Shown: positions 17,993-26,119 of the stretch, in pieces
Layout: each line of letters starts with the position of its first letter
Numbering within the stretch: position 1 is the first letter of the stretch
Made by a program: the position numbers and the translations under genes
The notes under the pieces: model-generated
Databases searched by the model: none
The model's input: only the letters and a program-made list of their open reading frames with translations
Told to the model about the DNA's origin: nothing
Assembly: GCF_016653635.2 (NCBI RefSeq)
Contig: NZ_CP067420.1
Location: forward strand, 1,929,501-1,993,500
Direction: 5' to 3'
DNA from: Skermanella sp. TT6
GTDB taxonomy: Bacteria; Pseudomonadota; Alphaproteobacteria; Azospirillales; Azospirillaceae
DNA: 64,000 bases

Positions 17993-18862
17993 TCAGGCGG
18001 CACCCTCGTCCAGCACGCTTACGCTGACATCCATCCCCAGGAAGCTGGACCTCGTCCCCGTATAGGTTCCCCACAGCGGCAGCGCCTGCGCCGGCGCCCA
18101 GGCGACGGCGACGCGGATCAGGTTGCGGTTGCCGATGATGCTGTTGGTCGGATCGAAATCCACCCAGCCCGCGCCGGGCAGATAGACCTGAAGCCAGGCG
18201 TGGGTCGCCCCGCCGCCGATGACCGGGACGGACTCGGCGCCGGGCACGAAGATGTAGCCGCTGACGAAACGGGCGGCCAGGCCGAGAGCCCGCACCCCTT
18301 CCATCATCAGGAACGCATAGTCGCGGCAGGTGCCGGTGCCTTTCGCCAGGGTTTCGGCCGGCGTCTGGACGCCGCGCTCGTAACGCCGCGAATATGTCAG
18401 CTGTTCGCGGATGCCCAAGGTGATCCTGCGAAGCAGCGCCATGGTGCCGACCCTGCCGCCCGCGGGCAGGAACCCGGCGGCCCACCGGTCCACTTCGCCG
18501 GCCGGATGATGTCGCTCCAGCGCCCGGGCAAGGTCCAGGCGTTCCTCGCGCGAATAGGCGAACGGGAAATCCTGCGCATCGTCGGCCAGCGCGTAATCGG
18601 GATGCGGCGCCTCGATATGCTCCAGCGTCACCTCGCTGTCGAACACGAGTTCCGCCGTCTCGGTGTCGAAGCTCGCCACCGCCAGAGAGTTGTCGAAGAC
18701 GTCGTGGAGCCAGCGAAGGCTCTGCGGTTCCGGAGAGATGCTCAGTCGCGTCCTGACCAGGCGGAGATCATGGCTTTCCCGCGGCCGGAACATCATCTGG
18801 TGATCGCCAAGCCTGACCGGGCAGGCATAACGGTATGTCGTCACGTGGCGCACGGTCAGCAA
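17993..18862 (-). CDS. Transglutaminase-like protein (2)
   Basis: About 289 aa from a TTG at 18862 (LLTVRHVTTYRYACPVRLGD). Relatives usually start M-RLLTVRHVTTYRY, and no ATG is available in frame near here. The N-terminal domain matches the bacterial transglutaminase-like N-terminal type (HQMMFRPRESHDLRL). The core has a catalytic Cys in KGTGTCRDYAFLMMEGVRAL, His in GGGATHAWLQVYLPGAGW and Asp in VDFDPTNS, a complete Cys-His-Asp triad. It probably works with the adjacent second transglutaminase. Upstream frame extension lacks a start, so the exact N-terminus is uncertain. Confidence 0.82.
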   Translation of the reverse strand: MLTVRHVTTYRYACPVRLGDHQMMFRPRESHDLRLVRTRLSISPEPQSLRWLHDVFDNSLAVASFDTETAELVFDSEVTLEHIEAPHPDYALADDAQDFPFAYSREERLDLARALERHHPAGEVDRWAAGFLPAGGRVGTMALLRRITLGIREQLTYSRRYERGVQTPAETLAKGTGTCRDYAFLMMEGVRALGLAARFVSGYIFVPGAESVPVIGGGATHAWLQVYLPGAGWVDFDPTNSIIGNRNLIRVAVAWAPAQALPLWGTYTGTRSSFLGMDVSVSVLDEGAA

Positions 18863-18962
18863 TCGGGGCGAAGCCGCGGGGGAGACGGGGGGCAGGACAG
18901 CCGTCAGGTCGATCGCCTTCCCGGCAAGCGCATTCCATCCCCGCCCATGGCTGCCGATCCGG

Positions 18963-19091
18963 TCATGCAGCCCCCTTGGGCGGGACCAGTCGGCCCGGCG
19001 GCGGCATGATGGAGGTTTTGATCGCCGGAGCGGCCTTCGCCTTCTTCGGCTTCTTGGCTTCGCGATTGCTCTTCTTCTGACCCTTGGCCAT
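18963..19091 (-). CDS. 42-aa very basic small protein (MAKGQ family)
   Basis: ATG at 19091, stop at 18963. The product starts MAKGQKKSNREAKKPKKAKA and ends with a Pro/Gly-rich tail. I recall short proteins beginning MAKGQ-KSNREAKKPK being widespread in alphaproteobacteria as hypotheticals. Highly Lys-rich and probably nucleic-acid associated (inference). It lies just upstream of the second transglutaminase gene in the same direction. Confidence 0.6.
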   Translation of the reverse strand: MAKGQKKSNREAKKPKKAKAAPAIKTSIMPPPGRLVPPKGAA

Positions 19092-19419
19092 GGCGATTCC
19101 CCGGATGTGGCGGCGAGAACGAAGCGACCCTGCAGGTCCCAGCGCCGAGCAGCCTGTTTCCCGGAAACAGGAACGCGAAACGCGGACACGAGTCTAGACC
19201 GATCACATGTGGGTACCGAAAACAAAATTGCAAGTAATTCGGCTGAACCAACAATATCCGTCCATTCCCTGTGGAATGGTCTTGCGGTAAATCGGCGCGG
19301 TGTGAAACCGTCCGAACGACGGCCCCGGCCTCGAAACATCCGTGCGCGGACCGACCGACGCAACGATTTCCCGCTATTGTCGGAAGCGCCCGCAGGCCCT
19401 CTGGAAGGCCGGTCCGGAC
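19092..19419. other. 328-bp intergenic region with a short palindrome
   Basis: No gene seen. A perfect 9-bp inverted repeat, CCTGTTTCC-C-GGAAACAGG (19153-19171), lies about 60-80 bp upstream of the 42-aa gene and could be an operator. No sigma-54 or NifA motif was found here. Confidence 0.4.
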
Positions 19420-19815
19420 TCACGTCATCGAGCCGGCCTGGAGGGTCTCCTCCAGCGATTTGAGATCGCCGTGCATCAGGAGTTTCTCGCCGTTCCAGAT
19501 GCAGTAATAGGGCGTCTCCGGCGAGACGAACGGATGATCGGCAGGAGTCCCCTGACCGTTCTCCACGGTGCTCGCGCTTCTCCATTTCACATAGATCGTC
19601 ACGAGGGTCTTGTCCTCGTCCTTTTCCAGATACGGATGCGAGTAGATCAACGACCCGCCAGGGGGAACCAGCTTCTTCGAAAGATCGATGCACAGGCTGA
19701 CCTTGTCGAGGCTGTCCTTCCGCTCGGGCGCCAAGCGTTCGGTAGCGCCAGCTCCGGACGGACAAGTCAGCAGAAGCACGCAACATGCAATTCGGCAATT
19801 ATTTATCGTTATCAT
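19420..19815 (-). CDS. Secreted small protein of unknown function (131 aa)
   Basis: Begins MITINNCRIACCVLLLTCPS, a hydrophobic signal-peptide-like N-terminus ending near GAGATE. The mature ~105 aa contain phrases such as LIYSHPYLEKDEDKTLVTIY and PETPYYCIWNGEKLLMHGDL, consistent with a small periplasmic beta-protein. No known family is recognised. It is transcribed away from nifB, and its start lies 520 bp from the nifB start. Nothing suggests a nif role. Confidence 0.6.
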   Translation of the reverse strand: MITINNCRIACCVLLLTCPSGAGATERLAPERKDSLDKVSLCIDLSKKLVPPGGSLIYSHPYLEKDEDKTLVTIYVKWRSASTVENGQGTPADHPFVSPETPYYCIWNGEKLLMHGDLKSLEETLQAGSMT

Positions 19816-20140
19816 CGCCGATCCTGATCGGATAAATCGAGCTGTTCAGGTAAAGGTAGACTCGGCGTCAAATACAGCAATCCGCTCAAATGAGACTGAC
19901 CCCAAAGGTAGAGTGACCGAGTCCCATCAGTCGGACCGTATGGCCTGCATCTATACCGTAAGTCCGCCATCCGTCTGGTTTGGGTATCACGTTCCATTTT
20001 GGGTGTCGAGATCGTTATCCGCTCCGCCTGGATCTGGACTTCGCGGTCCAGGGCAGCGTCGGGATGCCTTCCCGCGGGATCGTGCAAGGCCGGCGGCACC
20101 ATCGGGGGTGCGACAATCACCGGATAAGATCCGTGAACCG

Positions 20141-20156
20141 TGTCGTATACCCGACA
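20141..20156 (+). promoter_or_regulatory. NifA upstream activator site for nifB
   Basis: TGTCGTATACCCGACA, an exact TGT-N10-ACA, about 110 bp upstream of the sigma-54 promoter of nifB. Confidence 0.8.
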
Positions 20157-20264
20157 TGATCCCGACAGCAGGCCGGGTCGTCGCGTTGCCAACACGACAC
20201 TGCGCGGTCCGTGAGGATCGAATAACTCGTTGATCTATAGTGGAGATTCCGGAGTCTTCCGGAT

Positions 20265-20279
20265 TGGCCCCGTTCTTGC
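20265..20279 (+). promoter_or_regulatory. Sigma-54 (RpoN) promoter of nifB
   Basis: TGGCCCCGTTCTTGC has the required GG-N10-GC spacing and TTGC at -12. It lies 56 bp before the nifB start codon. Confidence 0.82.
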
Positions 20280-20335
20280 TCAGTCCTCCCGCAGAGCGTC
20301 TAGGCGCCCTTCGGCTGCAAGGGAAGGATTGGACC

Positions 20336-21880
20336 ATGAATGTAATCTCGTTGGACAGCATCCTCGGCGTGGGGGAGTTGAAGTCCAAGCCGGCACCGGC
20401 CGCTTCGGGCTGCACGACATCCAGTTGCGGCTCCTCCGACGGTCCCTCGGACATGGCGCCGGAAGTCTGGGAGAAGGTCAAGAACCATCCCTGCTACAGC
20501 GAAGAGGCGCACCACTACTATGCGCGCATGCACGTGGCGGTGGCCCCGGCCTGCAACATCCAGTGCAACTACTGCAATCGCAAGTACGACTGCGCCAACG
20601 AGAGCCGCCCTGGCGTCGTCAGCGAGAAGCTGACCGCCGAGCAGGCCGTCCGCAAGGTCCTGGCCGTCGCCGCCGAGATCCCGCAACTCTCGGTGGTCGG
20701 CATCGCCGGGCCGGGCGACAGCCTCGCGGCCGGAGCCAAGCAGACGATCGAGACCTTCGAGCAGCTCTCCAGGCTGGCTCCGGATATCAAGCTGTGCCTG
20801 TCCACCAACGGGCTGGCCCTGCCGGACTATGTGGACCGGATCAAGGACCTGAACATCGACCACGTCACGATCACCATCAACATGGTCGATCCCGAGGTCG
20901 GCCAGCACATCTACCCCTGGATCTTCTACGACCATAAGCGCTGGACCGGGATCGAGGCGTCGAGGATCCTCCACGAGCGCCAGATGCTGGGGCTGGAGAT
21001 GCTGCGCGACGCCGGCATCCTCGCCAAGATCAACTCGGTCATGATCCCCGGCATCAACGACGAGCACCTGATGGACGTCAACCGCGAGGTCAAGGCCCGC
21101 GGCGCGTTCCTGCACAACATCATGCCGCTGATCTCGGATCCGGCGCACGGAACCCATTTCGGCCTGACCGGCCAGCGCGGGCCGACCGCGCAGGAGCTGA
21201 AGGCGCTTCAGGACAGGTGCGAAGGCGACATGAAGCTGATGCGCCACTGCCGCCAGTGCCGCGCCGACGCCGTCGGCCTGCTGGGCGAAGACCGGGGCGA
21301 GGAGTTCACCGCCGAGAAGGTCATGCAGATGGACATCGACATCGACGGCGGCGGCTTCACCAAACGCGAGACCTACCGCGAGCATGTCGAGGCCGAGCGC
21401 GCCCAGCGCCACCAGTCCAAGGCCGCCGCCATCGCCGAGGTCGCCCACATCGCCGGCGAGAAGCCGATCCTGATCGCGGTGGCGACCAAGGGCGGCGAGC
21501 GGATCAACGAGCATTTCGGCCACGCCAAGGAGTTCCAGATCTACGAGGTCGATGCCAGGGGCGCCAAGTTCGTCGGCCACCGGCGCGTCGACCTCTACTG
21601 CGAAGGCGGTTCCGGCGACGAGGACGGGCTGGAAACGATCATCCAGGCGATCAACGACTGCGTCGCCGTGCTGGTCGCCAAGATCGGCGGCTGCCCGAGC
21701 AAGTCCCTGGAAGCGGCCGGGATCGAGCCGGTGGACCGCTTCGCCTTCGAATACATCGAGGAATCGGCCCTGGCCTACTACGCCGCCTACACCGAGCGGC
21801 TCGGGACGGGTGCGATCCGCCAGAAGATCGGCGCCGACGCGGTGATCCGCCAGGGTGCCTATACCGCACGTCGCGCCTGA
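20336..21880 (+). CDS. nifB: NifB, radical SAM FeMo-cofactor precursor (NifB-co) synthase
   Basis: Radical SAM enzyme of 514 aa that fuses two [4Fe-4S] units with a carbide and sulfur to make NifB-co, the 8Fe core of FeMo-cofactor. The SAM cluster motif is [17 protein letters not shown] near residue 75 (CxxxCxxC). A NifX/NafY-like C-terminal domain follows (~residues 380-500, [20 protein letters not shown]), as in most proteobacterial NifB. The start is set by GGAAGG. It heads unit A and has its own NifA site and sigma-54 promoter. Length and motifs are normal, so it appears functional. Confidence 0.98.
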   Translation: MNVISLDSILGVGELKSKPAPAASGCTTSSCGSSDGPSDMAPEVWEKVKNHPCYSEEAHHYYARMHVAVAPACNIQCNYCNRKYDCANESRPGVVSEKLTAEQAVRKVLAVAAEIPQLSVVGIAGPGDSLAAGAKQTIETFEQLSRLAPDIKLCLSTNGLALPDYVDRIKDLNIDHVTITINMVDPEVGQHIYPWIFYDHKRWTGIEASRILHERQMLGLEMLRDAGILAKINSVMIPGINDEHLMDVNREVKARGAFLHNIMPLISDPAHGTHFGLTGQRGPTAQELKALQDRCEGDMKLMRHCRQCRADAVGLLGEDRGEEFTAEKVMQMDIDIDGGGFTKRETYREHVEAERAQRHQSKAAAIAEVAHIAGEKPILIAVATKGGERINEHFGHAKEFQIYEVDARGAKFVGHRRVDLYCEGGSGDEDGLETIIQAINDCVAVLVAKIGGCPSKSLEAAGIEPVDRFAFEYIEESALAYYAAYTERLGTGAIRQKIGADAVIRQGAYTARRA

Positions 21881-22011
21881 TCCGGACCGGAGATCCGACT
21901 AAGGCGCGTGGTGCGCTGATCGGCCACCTTGGCGAGAGACCAGGGTGGCGTGAGAATCGAGACTGCGAGCGGAATCCCGGCGGCGAGGCCGGGTACAACA
22001 GGAGAAGACCG

Positions 22012-22203
22012 ATGGCCTACAAGATCAAAGCGAGCGATTGCACCGTCTGCGGCGCCTGCGAAGCCGAATGCCCGAACGAGGCGATCAGCTTCAAGAAGGG
22101 CACCTACGTGATCGACGCGTCCAAGTGCACCGAGTGCCAGGGCAGCTTCGACTCCCCGCAATGCGCGGCCGTCTGCCCCGCCGACTGCTGCGTGCCGGCC
22201 TGA
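22012..22203 (+). CDS. fdxN: FdxN-type 2[4Fe-4S] ferredoxin
   Basis: A 63-aa bacterial-type ferredoxin starting [20 protein letters not shown] behind AGGAGA. The first cluster uses [12 protein letters not shown] and the second [17 protein letters not shown], the enlarged spacing typical of nif-linked FdxN. FdxN supplies electrons to NifB or nitrogenase in related bacteria. It lies 131 bp after nifB in the same unit. Small acidic cytoplasmic protein; nothing unusual. Confidence 0.93.
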   Translation: MAYKIKASDCTVCGACEAECPNEAISFKKGTYVIDASKCTECQGSFDSPQCAAVCPADCCVPA

Positions 22204-22228
22204 CGCCCCGCATCCGGAGCCTCGGAAG

Positions 22229-22262
22229 GACGGGAAAGCGCCGGTCCAGGCGTCTTCCCGTC
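22229..22262 (+). other. Imperfect stem-loop after fdxN
   Basis: Arms GACGGGAAAGCGCC and GGCGTCTTCCCGTC pair at 12 of 14 positions across a 6-base loop. No T-run follows, so it is more likely an mRNA-stabilising or partial attenuation hairpin in the long nifB transcript. Confidence 0.45.
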
Positions 22263-22320
22263 TTCGGCACCTCGGCCCCGCCCATCCCCTTTTCCGCCCA
22301 GCGTTGACGGGAGCGCGCGA

Positions 22321-22878
22321 GTGACACCGCCCGACACGGCGCCTTTGGATCTGACGACGAGTGGTCCGGACGACGATGCCTGGCTGTCGCGCCGCTACTA
22401 TGGCGGCGACCTTCCGGCGGAGGCGGAGCGGCAGCTTCATTTGGCGGGCCGCCACTATTGCGACGACGCGCTGGCCGAGTCCCATCTGGCACGGGCGGCG
22501 GCGATCGCGCCGGGTCACCGGGCGGTCGATCTCGGACACTACAAGTACTTCCTCTACAAGGCACGCCTTGCCGAGACGCTGACCTACGCCGTCCGGATGC
22601 TCGACCATGCGAGCGCCGGCATCGGTCTCAATCATTCCGACTGGCGGCTGGTCACGCGCCGCCACGCCGATTTCGACGCCCTGGAGCCGGCGCCCCGGAT
22701 CTATCTCTTCACGGTCAAGGCGCTGGGCTACCTGCATGCCCGGCTCGGCCGGCAGGAGGAGGGGCGGGCGCTGCTGGAGAAGGTGGCCGAACTCGATCCG
22801 GCGGACCGGATCGGCGTCAGGCCCCTGCTGGCAGTCCTCGACCGGCGCGCGAACGACCGCGAGGATGACGAATCATGA
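22321..22878 (+). CDS. nif-associated TPR-like protein (paralogue of 44151-44657)
   Basis: A 185-aa helical-repeat protein with GTG start at 22321 after GGGAG. The region ALAESHLARAAAIAPGHRAV looks like a TPR, and the C-terminal block IYLFTVKALGYLHARLGRQE-(..)-LDPADRIG matches the 168-aa protein at 44151 (FYLFTLKALSFITLRGGRTG, LDPADTVG). Both lie inside nif transcription units. TPRs mediate protein docking, so a scaffold or chaperone role in nitrogenase assembly is plausible (inference). It overlaps the next gene by ATGA. Confidence 0.75.
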   Translation: MTPPDTAPLDLTTSGPDDDAWLSRRYYGGDLPAEAERQLHLAGRHYCDDALAESHLARAAAIAPGHRAVDLGHYKYFLYKARLAETLTYAVRMLDHASAGIGLNHSDWRLVTRRHADFDALEPAPRIYLFTVKALGYLHARLGRQEEGRALLEKVAELDPADRIGVRPLLAVLDRRANDREDDES

Positions 22879-23645
22879 CGTTCCATGACATGGACGAGGC
22901 CCTGGACTGGCTCGGCCGGCCGGTGGACTGCTCCGCCTGCCGCTATGCCGACCGCAAGCCGGATGGCCGGTGCCAGCCGCTCAAGGCCTGCGTCCACGAT
23001 CGCTACGCCAAGCGCATCCAGCGGTTCTTCCAGTGGAACGAGGATCTCGCGGTAGAACAGCTGGACCATCCCTACTTCGAGGTGCGCGCCATCGCCGTGC
23101 GCCATGCGCCGCTGTTCCACGTGCCGCGCCTCATGGACGACCTGGACGAGACGGTGCGCAGCAGCGTCGCCCGCCGCCTGCCGCGCCGGTTGCTGCTCAA
23201 GATGCGGGGCGATCCCGACCGGGAGGTGCGGATCTCCGTCGCCAGCCGGCTGGAGGAAGGCGACCTCGCCCCGATGATGCGCGACCCGGACTACTCCGTC
23301 CGCCTGCGCGTGGCCCGCCGCGTCCCGGAAGGCATGCTGCCGGCCATGATGCGCGACGAGGACGCCGAGGTGCGGCTGGAGGTCGCCCGGCGGATCGGCC
23401 TGGAATGGCTCGCCAGCATGGCCTGGGACGATAGCCAGCGCGTCCGCCTGCATGTCGCCCAGCGGCTCTGCCCCGACAAGCTCAGCGCCATGGTCAACGA
23501 TGCCGACTGGTGCGTGCGCTACGTCGTCGCGAGCCGCATCGCGGACGAGTACCTGGACTCCCTGATCGACGATCCGGTCGACGAGGTGCGCGAGATCGCC
23601 CGGCGCCGGCGCGCCGGCCTCGTCCTTCAGGACGACGTTCCATGA
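22875..23645 (+). CDS. LRV protein: [4Fe-4S]-binding leucine-rich-repeat variant protein
   Basis: A 256-aa protein matching the LRV family first described from the Azotobacter vinelandii nif region. The N-terminal cysteine cluster (Cys19, Cys22, Cys33, Cys39 in VDCSACRYADRKPDGRCQPL) binds a [4Fe-4S] cluster in that family. It is followed by about eight ~24-residue repeats of the form DPDREVRISVASRL. The repeats form a solenoid for protein binding. The biological role is unknown even in Azotobacter. Its start overlaps the stop of the TPR-like gene, and it is followed by nifZ. Confidence 0.9.
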   Translation: MTFHDMDEALDWLGRPVDCSACRYADRKPDGRCQPLKACVHDRYAKRIQRFFQWNEDLAVEQLDHPYFEVRAIAVRHAPLFHVPRLMDDLDETVRSSVARRLPRRLLLKMRGDPDREVRISVASRLEEGDLAPMMRDPDYSVRLRVARRVPEGMLPAMMRDEDAEVRLEVARRIGLEWLASMAWDDSQRVRLHVAQRLCPDKLSAMVNDADWCVRYVVASRIADEYLDSLIDDPVDEVREIARRRRAGLVLQDDVP

Positions 23646-23681
23646 CATCCGATGACATCACCCCGAGCCGGAGCCCCCGCC

Positions 23682-23990
23682 ATGGCCAACCGTGATCCGC
23701 AGGACGCCAACGAACTGGAAGGCCCGCCCGAGTACGAGGTCGGCCAGAAGGTCCGCAGCATCCGAGACATCCGCAACGACGGGACCTATCCCGGCGCGCC
23801 GGTCGGCGACGTGCTGATCCCGGCCGGCTCCGTCGGCTACGTGATCAGCATCGGCTCCTATCTCCAGATGTATCACATCTACAGCGTCGATTTTTACGAG
23901 CATCGCCGGGTGATCGGCATGCGCGCCAAGGAGCTGGAGATGGTCGATGCCCTCGCCAACGCCCCGCAGAGCCACGTCCGCGCCGGCTGA
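23682..23990 (+). CDS. nifZ: NifZ (copy 1)
   Basis: A 102-aa NifZ-domain protein (YEVGQKVRSIRDIRNDGTYP ... VGYVISIGSYLQMYHIYSVD, ending KELEMVD). NifZ is a chaperone for maturation of the second P-cluster half of the MoFe protein. The start at MANRDPQDAN is chosen over an upstream frame extension (MTSPRAGAP). It is immediately followed by a second NifZ-like gene. Confidence 0.93.
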   Translation: MANRDPQDANELEGPPEYEVGQKVRSIRDIRNDGTYPGAPVGDVLIPAGSVGYVISIGSYLQMYHIYSVDFYEHRRVIGMRAKELEMVDALANAPQSHVRAG

Positions 23991-24028
23991 ACCGCCGCCC
24001 GTCCCGATCCCACCCCCGGAGCGAAGCC

Positions 24029-24385
24029 ATGACCGATCAGAAATCCCTCGAAGACACCGGCCTCACCTCCGACATCGCCGTCCCGGAGCCGGAGGGCGGG
24101 ACCGGGTACGTGCCGCCGCGCGAGCCCAAGTACGAGTGGGGCATCGCCGTCAAGGCGCTGTCCGACCTGCTGAACGACGGCAGCCATCCCGACAGCCCGG
24201 CCGGAAGCCTTCTCGTGGTCAAGGACACGGTCGGCGAGATCATCCGCGTCGGCTACGCCCCGGAAGCCAACAACCTGCCGGTCTACCTGGTCGAGTTCCC
24301 CGGCGGCAAGCTGGTCGGCTGCCTGGAGGAGGAGATCGCCCCGGTCCTGGGGGCCCGGTCCATGGTTCCGGGACGGATGGATTGA
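24029..24385 (+). CDS. nifZ: NifZ-like protein (copy 2)
   Basis: A 118-aa protein with a divergent NifZ domain (KYEWGIAVKALSDLLNDGSH ... VGEIIRVGYAPEANNLPVYL, then EFPGGKLVGCLEEEIAPV). It has a ~33-residue N-terminal extension rich in acidic residues. Tandem NifZ-type genes occur in some alphaproteobacteria. It may be specialised for another maturation step or act with copy 1 (inference). Spacing to copy 1 is 38 bp, which supports co-transcription. Confidence 0.8.
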   Translation: MTDQKSLEDTGLTSDIAVPEPEGGTGYVPPREPKYEWGIAVKALSDLLNDGSHPDSPAGSLLVVKDTVGEIIRVGYAPEANNLPVYLVEFPGGKLVGCLEEEIAPVLGARSMVPGRMD

Positions 24386-24430
24386 TCCCGGCCCCGCAGG
24401 GCGCCGCGACCGACTGATGCGAGGTGTGCC

Positions 24431-25576
24431 GTGATCTACCTGGACAACAACGCCACGACCATGCCGGCCCCCGAAGTCGTGGCCGCCATGCTTCCCTACC
24501 TGGGAGAGCTCTACGCCAACCCGTCCAGCGCCCATGGTCCGGCGATGGCGGTCAAGCAGGCGGTGGGGCAGGCCCGCGGCGCGGTCGCCGGGCTGATCGG
24601 CGCCAAGGCGTCGGAGGTGGTGTTCACGTCGAGCGCCACCGAGGCCAACCACCTGGCGATCCTCGGGACGCTCCGCGCCCGGCCGGACCGGCGCCACGTG
24701 GTGACGACGGCGGTCGAGCATCCGTCCAACCTGATGCTGTTCGAGGACCTGCGCAGCCAGGGCTACCATGTCACAGTCCTGCCGGTGGACGCCTCCGGCC
24801 TCTTCCGCCGGCACGAACTGGCCTCGGTCGTGTCGAGCGATACCGCGCTGGTCTCGGTGATGTGGGCCAACAACGAGACCGGAGTCCTGATGCCGGTGGC
24901 GGAGGCCGCCGACATCGCCCGGTCGCGCGGCGCCGCCTTCCACACCGACGCGGTCCAGGCGGTCGGCCGGCTGGAGGTCGACCTACGCGAGATGAAGATC
25001 GACCTGCTGACCTTCTCCGGGCACAAGCTGCACGGGCCGAAGGGCGTCGGCGTCCTGTTCGTGCGCAAGGGCTTCGCCCTCGCGCCCGTGATCATGGGTC
25101 ACCAGGAGCGGCACCTGCGCGGCGGGACCGAGAACGTCCCGGCGATCGTCGGACTGGGTGTCGCGGCCCGGCTCGCGGTCGAGGCGCTGGCGGCCCGGTC
25201 CGGCGCCGCCGTCGCGGCGCTCCGCGACCGGCTGGAAGCCGGTGTGCTGGCCCGGATGCCGGGTGCGCGGGTCAACGGCGGCGACGCCGCGCGCATTCCC
25301 AACACGTCCAACATCAGCTTCATCGACCGCAGCGGCCGACCCATGGAGGGGGAGGCGCTGCTGATGAAGCTCGACCAGGCGGGGATCCAGGTCAGCATGG
25401 GCGCCGCCTGCGCCGCGGGCGGCATGGACCCCAGCCACGTGCTGCTGGCGCTGGGGCTCGGCTCCGCCCTGGCCGCGTCCAGCCTGCGCTTCTCCCTCAG
25501 CCGCTACACCCAGGCGTCGGACATCGACGCCGTCCTGGATGCCCTGCCGCCGATCGCCGCCCGCCTCGCGGCATGA
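24431..25576 (+). CDS. NifS-like cysteine desulfurase, second copy
   Basis: PLP enzyme of the NifS/IscS class, 381 aa, GTG start at 24431. The PLP lysine is in TFSGHKLHGPKGVG and the loop cysteine in SMGAACAAGGMDPSHVLLAL. Canonical NifS (also in this window at 46329) has SSGSACTSGSLEPSH. Here the SGSACTS context is changed to MGAACAAG, although the cysteine remains. It could supply sulfur to NifB or another partner separately from NifU-NifS (inference). It is located between nifZ2 and nifT. Confidence 0.85.
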   Translation: MIYLDNNATTMPAPEVVAAMLPYLGELYANPSSAHGPAMAVKQAVGQARGAVAGLIGAKASEVVFTSSATEANHLAILGTLRARPDRRHVVTTAVEHPSNLMLFEDLRSQGYHVTVLPVDASGLFRRHELASVVSSDTALVSVMWANNETGVLMPVAEAADIARSRGAAFHTDAVQAVGRLEVDLREMKIDLLTFSGHKLHGPKGVGVLFVRKGFALAPVIMGHQERHLRGGTENVPAIVGLGVAARLAVEALAARSGAAVAALRDRLEAGVLARMPGARVNGGDAARIPNTSNISFIDRSGRPMEGEALLMKLDQAGIQVSMGAACAAGGMDPSHVLLALGLGSALAASSLRFSLSRYTQASDIDAVLDALPPIAARLAA

Positions 25577-25627
25577 CGGCGATCCGTGCGGGCCGAGTTG
25601 ACATTTGATGACCTCTGGAGAGTTCCG

Positions 25628-25834
25628 ATGAAAGTGATGCTTCGCAAGTCAGGCGGCCAGTTCATGATCTACGTCGCCAAGAAGGATCTGGAGACGAACG
25701 TCGTCTCGTCCGAGAAGCCGGCGATCTGGGGCGGCAAGGTCACCCTGGAGAACGGTTGGGTCCTGGAAATGCCCGACCTTCCGGAAGACACCCGCCTGCC
25801 GCTGACCGTCGAAGCCCGCAAGATCGAGGGCTGA
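25628..25834 (+). CDS. nifT: NifT/FixU
   Basis: A 68-aa protein with the full NifT pattern: MKVMLRKSGGQFMIYVAKKD, then WGGKVTLENGWVLEMPDLP. NifT is a small protein conserved in nif clusters and its role is not known; nifT mutants in Klebsiella and Azotobacter have little phenotype. It lies 51 bp after nifS2 and 3 bp before the next gene. Confidence 0.92.
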   Translation: MKVMLRKSGGQFMIYVAKKDLETNVVSSEKPAIWGGKVTLENGWVLEMPDLPEDTRLPLTVEARKIEG

Positions 25835-25837
25835 GCC

Positions 25838-26119
25838 ATGGCCCTCTCCCTCGCCGGCATCGAGACCATCGCCGCCCAGGCCTCCCAGCTCTACGCCGCC
25901 GGAACCCGCCGCGACGCCGTCGTCAAGACGCTCAAGCAGAGGTTCCAGGGTCTGACCATCACCGGCTGCCTGGAGAGCGACCTGTCGGAGGAGCCGTTCC
26001 GCGAGGAACCCTCCTACCTGCTCTATCTGGTGGACAGCCACGACCATTGCTGGAAGGTGACCCGCGAGCCGGCCCGGGCGACCGGCATCGTCATCGCCGA
26101 GCGCGAGGAGGCGGCATGA
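25838..26119 (+). CDS. nif-cluster small conserved protein (93 aa, DUF6129-like)
   Basis: A 93-aa protein, MALSLAGIETIAAQASQLYA ... CLESDLSEEPFREEPSYLLY ... HCWKVTREPARATGIVIAER. Proteins like this are recurrent in alphaproteobacterial nif clusters near nifT/nifZ; I believe they are annotated as DUF6129, but that number is recalled and not checked. Its function is unknown. Its stop overlaps the start of the DegT-like gene (ATGA), implying coupled translation. Confidence 0.72.
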   Translation: MALSLAGIETIAAQASQLYAAGTRRDAVVKTLKQRFQGLTITGCLESDLSEEPFREEPSYLLYLVDSHDHCWKVTREPARATGIVIAEREEAA

